Assembly: GCA_934486735.1 (NCBI GenBank)
Contig: CAKSQL010000005.1
Location: forward strand, 1 to 64,000
Direction of reading: 5' to 3'
Origin: an uncultured Clostridia bacterium
GTDB lineage: Bacteria; Bacillota; Clostridia; UBA1381
DNA: 64,000 nucleotides
Positions 14,944 through 23,007 of this stretch are shown in pieces. A program made the translations under genes and the position numbers. The number at the start of each line of letters is the position of its first letter. Within the stretch, counting starts at the first letter, position 1. The notes beneath the pieces are model-generated. The model was not told the origin of the DNA, made no database searches, and saw only the letters and a program-made list of their open reading frames with translations.

Positions 14944-15831
14944 ATGGGATACGGATTTTTACTTTTGGCACTGCTTGCCGGAGCGACCAAGGGCTACTGC
15001 GGCAAACGCACAAGCGGATATGTGAACGAATACAAGGACGCGATGCTTGCAAACTCGATAAGAATGATTTTTTGCATACTTATCGGTCTGGGAATGGTTT
15101 TGTTCTCGGGCGGAGCGGGACTTCTTAAAATAGACGGAACAACGCTTTGGATAACGCTTTTGTCCGGAGTCGGGAACTCTGCATTTGTTGTGCTGTGGCT
15201 GATAGCGGTCAAAAAGGGCGCGTATATGATGCTCGACATCTTTTGCACAATCGGGATATTGATTCCGCTCATCGGCTGCGCGGCTCTGTTCGGCGAAGCG
15301 ATTATGCCGCACCATATAGTCGGCATGCTGATATTGCTCGCGGCGGTCTTTATCATGTGCTCGTACAACAACTCAATCAAGAGCAAAATAACGCTTTCCT
15401 CGCTTGTGCTGCTGCTTTTGTGCGGTGCGGCGAACGGGCTTTCCGACTTTTCGCAAAAGCTTTTTGTGAATCTTGCCGCCGATACACCGATATCGATTTA
15501 CAACTTTTATACCTATCTGTTTTCGGCTGCGATACTTTTCGCCTGCTTTTTCTTCTTTTCGAAAGACTCGGACGAAAAGACAAATATCAAAAAAATATTC
15601 CCTTACATACTTGTCATGTCGGTCTGCCTGTTTTTGTACTCATACTTCAAAACGCTTGCGGCAAAATATCTTTCCTCTGCCGAGCTTTACCCGCTGGCGC
15701 AGGGCGGCGCGCTGGTCGTATCGTCTATAATGTCGGCAGTATTCTTTCACGAGAAAATCACGCTTAAATGCGTGGTCGGAATCGTTCTCACTTTCGCCGC
15801 GCTGATAGTTATAAATGTTCTTCAATTTTAA
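14944..15831 (+). CDS. EamA/DMT superfamily transporter
   Basis: Predicted ten-helix membrane transporter of the drug/metabolite superfamily with two EamA halves. Hydrophobic segments are spread along all 295 residues, beginning with GYGFLLLALLAGATKGYCGK and ending with IVLTFAALIVINVLQF. Typical half-ending motifs are visible, for example LFGEAIMPHHIVGMLILLAAVFIM near the middle and FFHEKITLKCVVGIVLTFAAL at the end. I start at the ATG at 14944 because GGGAG lies 11 bp upstream; the ORF extends further 5' but without a ribosome binding site and into the promoter. The substrate is unknown. It is transcribed alone and followed by a terminator. Confidence 0.85.
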   Translation: MGYGFLLLALLAGATKGYCGKRTSGYVNEYKDAMLANSIRMIFCILIGLGMVLFSGGAGLLKIDGTTLWITLLSGVGNSAFVVLWLIAVKKGAYMMLDIFCTIGILIPLIGCAALFGEAIMPHHIVGMLILLAAVFIMCSYNNSIKSKITLSSLVLLLLCGAANGLSDFSQKLFVNLAADTPISIYNFYTYLFSAAILFACFFFFSKDSDEKTNIKKIFPYILVMSVCLFLYSYFKTLAAKYLSSAELYPLAQGGALVVSSIMSAVFFHEKITLKCVVGIVLTFAALIVINVLQF

Positions 15832-15840
15832 TCAGTTACG

Positions 15841-15874
15841 AAAAAATGCGATGTATTTTCACATCGCATTTTTT
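15841..15874. terminator. Bidirectional intrinsic terminator
   Basis: AAAAAATGCGATG and CACATCGCATTTTTT form a stem closed by a short loop, flanked by A and T tracts. It lies between the convergent DMT transporter (ends 15831) and GNAT gene (ends 15913). Confidence 0.85.
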
Positions 15875-15912
15875 ATTTGCAGGAAATTGCTTTTTTTCGA
15901 TTCTCCGCTTTT

Positions 15913-16353
15913 TCATAACTTTCTATAGTACATGCGCGTCATATTGCCGTTGTTTTCCTCTATCATTCCATAAAATCTCCAGCCGCATTTTTCGTAAAAC
16001 TCGGCGTGGTCGGTTATGAGATACACGCATTTTTGTCCGCATGCTTTCAAATCCGAGCATGCTTTGTCCAAAAGTCGCCTTGCATATCCCAAAAAGCGGC
16101 AGTCTTCCTCCACATAGAGCGCGCATATGTTGGGCGAAAGCGTCTTTTCCTTATGAAAATCGTTTTCGATAATCCCGGCTCCTGCCTTTATCTTTCCGCC
16201 GTCATCGGTTATAACATACCACTCGGGCACACCCTTTTGGGGATTTTCTTTCATGCTTTTTGCATACTCGGCTTTCGGAACGCCCCATTTTTGCGAAAAC
16301 CACTCTGCCGCCATGTCGGTCAGCTCCGGAGATTTTCGTATTGTTTTAATCAT
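15913..16353 (-). CDS. GNAT family N-acetyltransferase
   Basis: Acetyl-CoA-dependent acetyltransferase of about 146 residues with the GNAT core: strands around EWYVITDDGGKIKAGAGIIE, the CoA-binding motif A as CALYVEEDCRFLGYARRLLDKA (modified R-x-x-G-x-A), and the C-terminal VYLITDHAEFYEKCGWRFYG, where YEKCGW is the usual motif B ending. I place the start at the ATG at 16353 (MIKTIRKSPEL). AAAGGA lies 12 bp upstream, whereas the ATG at 16365 directly abuts it. The substrate cannot be deduced. It lies downstream of the double hairpin repeat that follows pgcA. Confidence 0.85.
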   Translation of the reverse strand: MIKTIRKSPELTDMAAEWFSQKWGVPKAEYAKSMKENPQKGVPEWYVITDDGGKIKAGAGIIENDFHKEKTLSPNICALYVEEDCRFLGYARRLLDKACSDLKACGQKCVYLITDHAEFYEKCGWRFYGMIEENNGNMTRMYYRKL

Positions 16354-16401
16354 TTGTATAATCATTCCTTTCTGCGCCGAAAGACACAAAGCACAAAACT
16401 G

Positions 16402-16613
16402 TAAGTCTGAAAGAAAATCGTTCTGATTGCCGTTTGAAAAAGCGCCTACGTACGAGGGTGCTTCAAGCTTTTGAAAAGGGTGAGATGGGAGATTTTATTC
16501 AGACTGTAAGTCTGAAAGAAAATCGGTCAGATTGTGCTTTTAAACGAACGACGCGTACTTTGCGTACGCGAGCGAGCGCAAAAGTGCGAGATGGGCGGTT
16601 TTATTCAGACTTA
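16402..16613. repeat. Two tandem hairpin repeats at the 3' end of pgcA
   Basis: Two units (16402-16505 and 16507-16613), each bounded by TAAGTCTGAAAGAAAATCG and its approximate complement (GATTTTATTCAGACT). Unit 1 has the core GTACGAGGGTGCTTCAAG flanked by arms TTTGAAAAAGC/GCTTTTGAAAA. Unit 2 has a different core with a perfect stem CGCGTAC-TTTGC-GTACGCG. On the minus strand the end of unit 2 supplies the last codons and stop of pgcA (AAG TCT GAA TAA). Related copies lie at 21.1 and 32.7 kb and, with other ends, at 1-203. Confidence 0.85.
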
Positions 16614-18211
16614 ATATACCTCTTCATAAATTTGTCTTTTAGGGTCTCGATACGGCTCTTTGCCGCCTCTGTCGTCTCGCCGCGCATCTCAAAATATATC
16701 TTTATTTTCGGCTCTGTTCCCGATGGGCGCACCACCAGCCAGCCGTCGTCCATGATATATTTAAGCACGTTCGACTTCGGCAGGCCGTCAAGGCCCTCGG
16801 AATAGTCAAGGATCTTATCCGCAGGCGGATTTTCTCTCAAATCCCGCATTATTCCACGGATTTTCTCGCTGCCGTCCATGCCCTCGCAGGTGACGCTCAC
16901 AAGCTCCTGGGCATAGCAGCCGTATTTTTTGTAAAGGTCGGAAAGTCCCTCCGCGAGAGTTTTTCCCTGCTTTTTATAGTCCGCCGCCATCTGAACGGTC
17001 AGCATTGCCGCAACGACTGCGTCCTTATCGCGCGCATATGTACCCTTTAAATATCCATAACTTTCCTCAAGTCCGAAAATGTAATGCTCGCCGCTTTTTT
17101 CGTATTCCTTAATCTTCTCGCCGATGAATTTGAATCCGGTCAGCACATTATCGACACCGACGCCGTACGCCTTTGCCACGCTTTCGACCATATCGGTCGT
17201 GACAATCGTTTTGACAATTTTGGACTTTTCCGGTATCGGATTCGTGTTTTTGAGTATAAACTCGGCGAGCAGCGTCCCGGTCTGATTCCCGTTCAGAACG
17301 AAATAACCGTCCTTATCCTTTACAACCACGCCGATTCGGTCGCTGTCCGGGTCTGTGCCGATGATAATATCGGCATTTTCGCGCGATGCAAGCTCAATCG
17401 CCATATCGAAAACGTCCCTGTTTTCGGGATTCGGCACACGCACCGTCGGGAAATTGCCGTCCGGCTTTTCCTGCTCTGCTACGACAAGTACATTTTCCGC
17501 GCCTATCTCCTTTAAAATTCTTCTGACCGGGATATTCCCCGAGCCATGTATCGGAGTGTAAACCACCTTGAAATCCTTTGGAATTTCAACATTCATTTTC
17601 TGCTCCAGTACCGCCGCGATATACGCATCATCGACATTTTTGCCAACCACCTCGGCGGTATTATCGCCCGTTTTCACATCCTTGAAAACGTCGGTCGCTT
17701 CTATAAATTCGGTCACTTTGCCGGCAGCTGCCGGAGGAATCTGTCCCCCGTCCTCGCCATAGACCTTATATCCGTTATATTTCTTCGGATTGTGGCTCGC
17801 GGTTATCACAATTCCGCGCGCGGCTTTGAGATATCTGACCGCAAAGGAAAGCTCCGGAGTCGGGCGCAGCGAGTCAAATATATAAGTCTTTATCCCGTTC
17901 GCGCACAAAACTCTTGCGGCTTCATCGGCAAAAAATGCCGAATTGTTGCGCGAATCGTATGCAATAACAACGCCGCGTGCGGCAAAATCCGCCCCATGCG
18001 AAAGCATCTCGCGCGCAAGACCTTGTGTCGCTCTGCGGACGGTATATTTATTCATGCGATTCGTGCCGAGTCCCATAACTCCGCGCAGTCCGCCGGTACC
18101 GAACTCCAAATCCCTGTAAAAGCTGTCGGCACGTTCATCCTCGCTCATGGCGAGCAGCGTCTTTTTCTCATCTCCTGTGACATTTTCAAGCCAATAATTA
18201 TATTTATCCAA
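16601..18211 (-). CDS. pgcA: Phosphoglucomutase/phosphomannomutase (PgcA type)
   Basis: Alpha-D-phosphohexomutase interconverting glucose-1-phosphate and glucose-6-phosphate, feeding UDP-glucose and wall or surface glycan synthesis. All four domain signatures are present: the phosphoserine loop GIVITASHNPKKYNG (catalytic S139), metal loop GTDPDSDRIG, sugar-binding GLEESYGYLKG and phosphate-binding RPSGTEPKIKIYFE. I start at a TTG (18211, (M)DKYNYWLEN) with AATGGAG 9 bp upstream; the longer ORF to 18256 would translate the ribosome-binding segment. The length is 536 residues, normal for the larger PgcA subfamily. The last residues Lys-Ser-Glu and the stop codon come from the adjoining repeat. 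Confidence 0.93.
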   Translation of the reverse strand: MDKYNYWLENVTGDEKKTLLAMSEDERADSFYRDLEFGTGGLRGVMGLGTNRMNKYTVRRATQGLAREMLSHGADFAARGVVIAYDSRNNSAFFADEAARVLCANGIKTYIFDSLRPTPELSFAVRYLKAARGIVITASHNPKKYNGYKVYGEDGGQIPPAAAGKVTEFIEATDVFKDVKTGDNTAEVVGKNVDDAYIAAVLEQKMNVEIPKDFKVVYTPIHGSGNIPVRRILKEIGAENVLVVAEQEKPDGNFPTVRVPNPENRDVFDMAIELASRENADIIIGTDPDSDRIGVVVKDKDGYFVLNGNQTGTLLAEFILKNTNPIPEKSKIVKTIVTTDMVESVAKAYGVGVDNVLTGFKFIGEKIKEYEKSGEHYIFGLEESYGYLKGTYARDKDAVVAAMLTVQMAADYKKQGKTLAEGLSDLYKKYGCYAQELVSVTCEGMDGSEKIRGIMRDLRENPPADKILDYSEGLDGLPKSNVLKYIMDDGWLVVRPSGTEPKIKIYFEMRGETTEAAKSRIETLKDKFMKRYIKSE

Positions 18212-18335
18212 TGTTAGTCTCCATTCCGCCGCCGTCCGGCAGCACATATTTGTCATTTTGTCGGATTGCCGAGCGGTCGTCGAAAACGAAAATCCGCCCT
18301 TTAAAATCCGAACCGCTTTCTTTCGGCTGTTCCGC

Positions 18336-19193
18336 TCAAACCTGCATGCCGGTCAGAAGTCCTCCGGTGAATCCAAAGTACAAAATTATCAGCACGCCCA
18401 GGATTATGCGATAATATCCGAACGCGGTGAAATCATGCTTTCTGATATATCCCATAAGGAAACGAATCGCGAAGACCGATACTATGTACGAAACCGCCGT
18501 TCCGACCAAAAGAATCCAGCCGCCGCCGTTTTCGAATCCGAATCCGTATTCAATAAAGTATTTGATGCATCTCAAAAGGCTTGCGCCGAACATGACCGGA
18601 ATTGCCAAAAAGAACGAAAATTCCGCTGCAACCTCGCGCGATGTGCCTATCAAAACCGCGCCGAGAATCGTTGCGCCCGAGCGCGATGTGCCCGGGATTA
18701 TGGCAAGCGCCTGGCAAAATCCGATAATAACTGCCGTTTTAAAGCTCATCTCGGCAATGCTTGTCACCTTTACTTCCCGTCTCTGTCTTTCGACAATAAT
18801 GAAAAGTATTCCGTAGACAATCAGCGCAAGTGCAACAACCAGCGGCGTTGACAGATATTTTTCTATTATGTCGTCAAAAATCAGACCTATAATTGCGGTC
18901 GGAATCACAGCCGCAATCACGCGCACCCACATGCGCCATGTGTCGTTTTTTTCCGCCTTGCTCTTTCTTGGCGAGAACGGATTCAGCTTGTGGAAATACA
19001 ACGTAACTACTGCAAGAATCGAGCCGAACTGGATAACTACCAAAAACAAATTTATGAATGCCTCACTCTGCTTCAGCATGAGGAATTGATTTGCAAGAAT
19101 CAAGTGCCCGGTGCTCGATATCGGCAGCCATTCGGTGATGCCTTGAATGATTCCGAAAATTACCGCTTTTAAAAGCTCAGTTATATATGTCAT
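18336..19193 (-). CDS. uppP: Undecaprenyl-diphosphatase UppP
   Basis: Integral membrane phosphatase (BacA family) that dephosphorylates undecaprenyl diphosphate, recycling the lipid carrier for peptidoglycan; overexpression gives bacitracin tolerance in known members. Conserved signature 1 is GIIQGITEWLPISSTGHLIL (14-33) and signature 2 is PGTSRSGATI (about 166-175), both carrying the expected glutamate, serine and arginine residues. The 285 residues include about eight hydrophobic segments. It is on the same strand as pgcA with 124 bp between them. That gap holds the GGCGGCGGAATGGAG segment used as the pgcA ribosome binding site. Confidence 0.95.
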   Translation of the reverse strand: MTYITELLKAVIFGIIQGITEWLPISSTGHLILANQFLMLKQSEAFINLFLVVIQFGSILAVVTLYFHKLNPFSPRKSKAEKNDTWRMWVRVIAAVIPTAIIGLIFDDIIEKYLSTPLVVALALIVYGILFIIVERQRREVKVTSIAEMSFKTAVIIGFCQALAIIPGTSRSGATILGAVLIGTSREVAAEFSFFLAIPVMFGASLLRCIKYFIEYGFGFENGGGWILLVGTAVSYIVSVFAIRFLMGYIRKHDFTAFGYYRIILGVLIILYFGFTGGLLTGMQV

Positions 19194-19211
19194 GATTTTT
19201 CACGCTTTCTT

Positions 19212-19835
19212 TTATTTATTTATCTTTCCAATATAGCTTTTCACAATTTCGAGCGCTGCATCAAAGCCTATCGGCGTGATATTTATACAAAGGTCGTAGT
19301 CCGACGCATATCCCCAATTGCCGTTGCTGTAGTAATTGTAGAAGGTGCGGCGCTTTTTCTCGATCTTTGTTATTTTTTCCTTGGCTTGAGCGTCGGTGAT
19401 GTTATATTCTTCCTTAATTCTCTGTATTCTGTGGTCGAGGTCCGCATAGATATACAAATCGAGCTTGTTTATCTCGTCATCGTCGCGCAGGACATAGTTT
19501 GCGCATCTGCCGACAATTACGCATGAGCCTTCGTGCGCAAGCTGCTTTATGGTCTCCGCCTGGGCGATAAAAACTCTGTCATTTATCGGCATCTCGTAGT
19601 ATCCGTTAAACATCCCGTGAAAACCCGCGCCGGTTGCAAGTGAATAAAGCAGGCTGTTTGTAGCCTTTTCGTCAGCCTTTTTGGATATCTCCGGGCTTAT
19701 GTTGCTCTTTTTTGCCGCCAGCTCCACCAGGTTGTTGTCGTAGTATGCGATTCCCAGTGCCTCGGCGAGCTTTTTGCCGAACTCACGTCCTCCGCTTCCG
19801 TACTGTCTTCCGATTGTGATTACTAAATTTTTCAT
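19212..19835 (-). CDS. Cytidylate kinase-like family protein
   Basis: P-loop nucleoside monophosphate kinase-like protein (cytidylate-kinase-2 type), 207 residues. The N-terminus MKNLVITIGRQYGSGGREFGKKLAE replaces the canonical GxxGxGK loop by GRQYGSGGRE, as is normal in this family. Further features are YYDNNLVELAAKKS, the CVIVGRCANYVLRD strand-loop and a lid-like RIQRIKEEYNI. Families of this kind occur alongside true Cmk in Clostridia and their substrate is not settled. A strong AAGGAGG lies before the ATG. It sits in a same-strand run with uppP and a lytic transglycosylase but may be an independent unit. Confidence 0.8.
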   Translation of the reverse strand: MKNLVITIGRQYGSGGREFGKKLAEALGIAYYDNNLVELAAKKSNISPEISKKADEKATNSLLYSLATGAGFHGMFNGYYEMPINDRVFIAQAETIKQLAHEGSCVIVGRCANYVLRDDDEINKLDLYIYADLDHRIQRIKEEYNITDAQAKEKITKIEKKRRTFYNYYSNGNWGYASDYDLCINITPIGFDAALEIVKSYIGKINK

Positions 19836-19864
19836 GATAATGTCCTCCTTATTTTTATATACTT

Positions 19865-20437
19865 TTATTTCGAATATGCAAATGCTCTGTTTCCGTAAAG
19901 TTTTTTATAAACGTTTTCGTACCGCGCGACCTTTTTCACGTAATTTTTTGTCTCGCCGAACGGAATTTCAAAGAGCGTTTTGGAATCCTCGCTGAAGCGG
20001 TCGTCCTCAAGCCATTTCGAAACATTGCCCATTCCTGCGTTGTATGACGCAAGAACAACGGTCGGGTCGTCGTAGAGTCCCGACAGATATTTTAAGTAAT
20101 AGCATCCCATTTTTATATTTATCTCGGGGTTTTCGATGTCGGATTCGGAAAAATCCAATCCCATTTTATCGGCAATCCAAACGGCGGTGTCATCTGTAAT
20201 CTGCATAAGCCCCCTCGCTATCCCCGAGTGTGCGGTCGGGTTGTAGTTGCTCTCCGCCTTTATAACCGCCATGACAAAATACGGGTCAAGCTCGTTTGCC
20301 ATCGCGTTTTCGAATATATACCGCTCGTATTTGAGCGGATAAATCTGCTTTATTGCAGCCTTTGCCAGGACATTGAGTCCCATTGCGAAAAATACAAGCA
20401 CAACAAAGCAACTCATTGTTTTCAATGCTCGTTTCAA
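19865..20437 (-). CDS. Membrane-anchored lytic transglycosylase (SLT)
   Basis: Peptidoglycan-cleaving lytic transglycosylase of the SLT/goose-lysozyme fold. An N-terminal hydrophobic helix (9-28) anchors or exports the protein. The catalytic glutamate is in IKAESNYNP (E62), followed by the hallmark GLMQI (76-80), the SYNAGMGNV motif (131-139) and a C-terminal ETKNYVKKVARYENVY. The length is 190 residues. The start is a TTG at 20437 with AAGGTGG 10 bp upstream, which overlaps the 3' end of coaE, so translation is probably coupled to coaE. This small SLT next to coaE is a common arrangement in Clostridia. Confidence 0.9.
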   Translation of the reverse strand: MKRALKTMSCFVVLVFFAMGLNVLAKAAIKQIYPLKYERYIFENAMANELDPYFVMAVIKAESNYNPTAHSGIARGLMQITDDTAVWIADKMGLDFSESDIENPEINIKMGCYYLKYLSGLYDDPTVVLASYNAGMGNVSKWLEDDRFSEDSKTLFEIPFGETKNYVKKVARYENVYKKLYGNRAFAYSK

Positions 20438-20442
20438 AATTT

Positions 20443-21039
20443 TTATTCCACCTTTTTTGTTATATTAAGTGCATCCGTAATCTTTTTCACAGCCTTGTCA
20501 AGCTCCGCCGTATCGGAATTGTTATATATCACAAAATCCGCCTTTTCTATATAAAAGCCGTCGTCATTCTGCGAAGCTATCCTGTTTTCGGCATCCTCTT
20601 TCGATATGCCGTCCCTTTTGCAAATCCGCGCGGCTCTTGTCTCTCTGTCGGCAAGCACCGCGATGACTTTATCACACTCCGAATCCATCCCGTATTCTAT
20701 CAGAAGCGGCGCATCGAACACAAGATATTCCCCGACCATGGCACTCATTTTTTCGCGTATCGCCCGGAGTATGTATTTTCTCATTATTTCGTTCAGCTTA
20801 TCGAGTGCCGCCCGGTCGGAAAAGACATATCCCCCAAGCTTTTTCCGCAAAAGACTGCCGTCCTCCGCGATATATTCGCTGCCGAATGTCCGCGCAATCT
20901 CCAAAACCGCCGCACTGTTCGGCAGAGTCACTTCTCTTGCGATTCCGTCGGCGTCCATCACCGGTATGCCGAGCCTTTTAAACCGCTCCGATACCACGCT
21001 TTTGCCGCAGCCGCTGCCGCCGGTTATTCCTATCAGCAT
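20443..21039 (-). CDS. coaE: Dephospho-CoA kinase
   Basis: Last enzyme of coenzyme A biosynthesis, phosphorylating the 3'-OH of dephospho-CoA with ATP. It has the P-loop LIGITGGSGCGKS, a central D-A-P-L-L-I-E motif (YLVFDAPLLIEYGM) and the lid segment ETRAARICKRDGISKEDAENRIASQ. I take the ATG at 21039, because the AAAAGAAG ribosome binding site is 8 bp upstream and it gives the family-typical start; GTG at 21048 and ATG at 21045 are alternatives only two to three codons away. The length is about 198 residues. The downstream SLT gene starts 5 bp after its stop. Confidence 0.95.
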   Translation of the reverse strand: MLIGITGGSGCGKSVVSERFKRLGIPVMDADGIAREVTLPNSAAVLEIARTFGSEYIAEDGSLLRKKLGGYVFSDRAALDKLNEIMRKYILRAIREKMSAMVGEYLVFDAPLLIEYGMDSECDKVIAVLADRETRAARICKRDGISKEDAENRIASQNDDGFYIEKADFVIYNNSDTAELDKAVKKITDALNITKKVE

Positions 21040-21081
21040 TTTCATCACTTCTTTTTTATTTTAACAGTTATCGTCCCAAGC

Positions 21082-21219
21082 AAAAAGCAGTGCTATGGGC
21101 GATTTTATTCAGACTTTAAGTCTGAAAGAAAATCGTTCAGATCGCCATTTGAAAAAGCAACGATGTACGTGGGTACTTCAAGCTTTTGAAAATGGTGAGA
21201 CGGGCGATTTTATTCAGAC
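21082..21219. repeat. Hairpin repeat (one full unit plus a partial tail) after the TM2 gene
   Basis: A full unit (21117-21219) has ends TAAGTCTGAAAGAAAATCG / CGATTTTATTCAGAC and the core GTACGTGGGTACTTCAAG. The arms CCATTT-GA-AAAAGC and GCTTTT-GA-AAATGG pair almost perfectly. To its left, 21082-21116 (AAAAAGCAGTGCTATGGGCGATTTT...) is a partial copy matching the right end of the 32.7-kb element. It lies between the 3' end of the TM2-domain gene and coaE. Confidence 0.82.
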
Positions 21220-21230
21220 GTATCCTCTTT

Positions 21231-21602
21231 TTATTTTAACAATTTCCCTGCTGCATCGTATCTTTCCCTGCCGCTCAGGATAAGGATTCCGTCAACCAGT
21301 CCCCACACAAATCCGGCGATTCCCATGCTAAAAACCGTCGCCGCGATTTGCAAAAATCCCATTTTCTTGTATCCGAGATAGAACCTGCCTGCGCCGAACG
21401 CGCCGAGAAAAACCTGCAGAAAACCTGCACAAATCGCACTTCGCGTGCCGATGCGCGCCGGGGCGCTGTCCTCTATATCCATAAATCCCGGAATGTAGCT
21501 CTGCCGCGTCCGCGTTCCGCAATACGGACAAGGGTCAATGCCCGACGTATAGTGTCCGCAGACGCTGCAAAATGTATTCTGTCTTTCGTCCTGATTACTC
21601 AT
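21231..21602 (-). CDS. Zinc-ribbon TM2-domain membrane protein
   Basis: 123-residue protein with an N-terminal zinc ribbon of two Cys pairs (CSVCGH about 12-17 and CPYCGT about 25-30). A TM2 domain of two membrane helices follows, with the typical turn GAFGAGRFYLGYKKMGFLQI and the closing GFVWGLVDGILIL. TM2 proteins are small membrane proteins of unknown biochemical role. The gene overlaps the end of rarA by 8 bp on the same strand, indicating translational coupling. A hairpin repeat begins about 11 bp after its stop codon. Confidence 0.85.
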   Translation of the reverse strand: MSNQDERQNTFCSVCGHYTSGIDPCPYCGTRTRQSYIPGFMDIEDSAPARIGTRSAICAGFLQVFLGAFGAGRFYLGYKKMGFLQIAATVFSMGIAGFVWGLVDGILILSGRERYDAAGKLLK

Positions 21603-22869
21603 TTTTTATCCTGCTCCAGTATTCCTTTGCCGCTTTCTCGTTCTTGTTATCCCCGTATTCGTAATATCGTCGGTTTTTAACCGCATCGGGCAGATATTGC
21701 TGCTTTGTGTAATGGTTCGGGTAGGAATGAGGATATTTATACTCCGTTCCATGCCCCAAAGCCGCCGCGCCGCCGTAGTGCGAATCCTTCAGATGAGCCG
21801 GGATGTCGCCGGTATCGGTATTTTCAATATCGGAAAGCGCCGCGTCGATTGCATTTATCGCCGAGTTCGATTTGGGTGCGGTTGCCAAAAGCAAAACCGC
21901 CTCGGCAAGGGGAATCCGCGCCTCCGGGAATCCCAGCTGAAGTGCTGCGTCCACACATGCCTTTACCGTCACAATCGCCTGCGGATATGCAAGACCTATG
22001 TCCTCTGCCGCCGTTACCAACACTCTGCGGCATATACTCTGCAAATCTCCGGCACTAACAAGCCGCGCAAGATAATACACCGCCGCGTCGGGGTCGCTGC
22101 CGCGGATTGATTTTTGAAACGCGCTTAGGATATCATAATGCGAATCGCCGTCGCGGTCGTAGCGCATTGCCTTTTTCTGAGTTGCTTCTACCGCCGACTC
22201 AAGCGTGATTTTCAAATTCCCGTCTTTATCCGGAACAGCTGCCAAAAAGCAGACTTCAAGCGCATTTAATGCCTTTCGGACATCTCCTGCCGCGGTGTGT
22301 GAGATGTGTACTATCGCATCCTTTTCCGCCTCGACATTGTATCCGCTGTAGTCCTCGTTTTTCAAAATATCCACGCCGCGCCAAAGCGCCTTTTCTATCT
22401 CCTCCGGCTCTATCTGCCGAAACTCAAACACCGTCGAGCGCGAAAGCACCGCGTTATATATATAAAAGTAGGGATTCTCGGTCGTGCTTGCAATCAGCGT
22501 TATCTGCCCGTTTTCGATAAACTCAAGCAGGGACTGCTGCTGCTTTTTGTTGAAATTCTGAATCTCGTCCAGGTACAAAAGCACGCCGTTAATGCTCATA
22601 AATCCGTCAAGCGACGCGGTTATGCTCTTTATGTCGGCAACCGACGCGCTTGTCGCGTTGAGCCGATACAGCTGCTTGCCGGTTTTGGCGGCTATAATGT
22701 TCGCCACCGTCGTTTTCCCGGTGCCGCTGGGGCCGTAGAAAATCATATTCGGGATTTCGCCGCTTTCGATAATGCGCCGCAGGATTCTGCCGTTTCCCAA
22801 AAGATGCTTTTGTCCCACGACATTGTCGATACTGCTCGGTCTTATTCTGTCAGCCAAAGGCGTCGCCAT
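21595..22869 (-). CDS. rarA: Replication-associated recombination protein RarA (MgsA)
   Basis: AAA+ ATPase of the clamp-loader-related RarA/MgsA/WRNIP1 family acting at stalled replication forks. From the ATG at 22869 (MATPLADRIRPSSIDNVVGQ) it has 424 residues. Walker A YGPSGTGKTT is at about 45-54, Walker B VLLYLDEIQNF follows, and sensor-1 is in LIASTTENPYF. The C-terminal tetramerisation domain carries SIRGSDPDAAVYYLARL and the conserved end HYGGAAALGHGTEYKYPH. The longer ORF to 22917 would start inside the promoter (22908-22936), so the 22869 start is preferred. It is first gene of an operon with the TM2 protein. Confidence 0.95.
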   Translation of the reverse strand: MATPLADRIRPSSIDNVVGQKHLLGNGRILRRIIESGEIPNMIFYGPSGTGKTTVANIIAAKTGKQLYRLNATSASVADIKSITASLDGFMSINGVLLYLDEIQNFNKKQQQSLLEFIENGQITLIASTTENPYFYIYNAVLSRSTVFEFRQIEPEEIEKALWRGVDILKNEDYSGYNVEAEKDAIVHISHTAAGDVRKALNALEVCFLAAVPDKDGNLKITLESAVEATQKKAMRYDRDGDSHYDILSAFQKSIRGSDPDAAVYYLARLVSAGDLQSICRRVLVTAAEDIGLAYPQAIVTVKACVDAALQLGFPEARIPLAEAVLLLATAPKSNSAINAIDAALSDIENTDTGDIPAHLKDSHYGGAAALGHGTEYKYPHSYPNHYTKQQYLPDAVKNRRYYEYGDNKNEKAAKEYWSRIKNE

Positions 22870-22907
22870 TCTTCCACAGCCTTTCTTACGTAGAATATTA
22901 TACCTAT

Positions 22908-22936
22908 ATTTTAACACATGCTTTACTTTTTGTCAA
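22908..22936 (-). promoter_or_regulatory. Sigma-A promoter of rarA
   Basis: Minus-strand -35 TTGACA (22931-22936), a 17-bp spacer and -10 TAAAAT (22908-22913). It is arranged back to back with the MATE gene promoter, with only 7 bp between the two -35 boxes. Confidence 0.75.
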
Positions 22937-22943
22937 TCCGCTA

Positions 22944-22972
22944 TTGACAAATTTATCTGCATGTGATACAAT
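22944..22972 (+). promoter_or_regulatory. Sigma-A promoter of the MATE gene
   Basis: -35 TTGACA (22944-22949), a 17-bp spacer and -10 TACAAT (22967-22972). Transcription should start near 22979, which excludes the ATG at 22963 and leaves almost no leader for the one at 22984, favouring the start at 23008. Confidence 0.8.
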
Positions 22973-23007
22973 CTATTACACGAATGAAAATCAAGAGGGA
23001 TAGGAAA

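Noticed and set aside
18212..18256. Upstream ATG start for pgcA at 18256
   Set aside because: It would translate the GGCGGCGGAATGGAG ribosome-binding segment. The TTG at 18211 has correct spacing and matches the family N-terminus.
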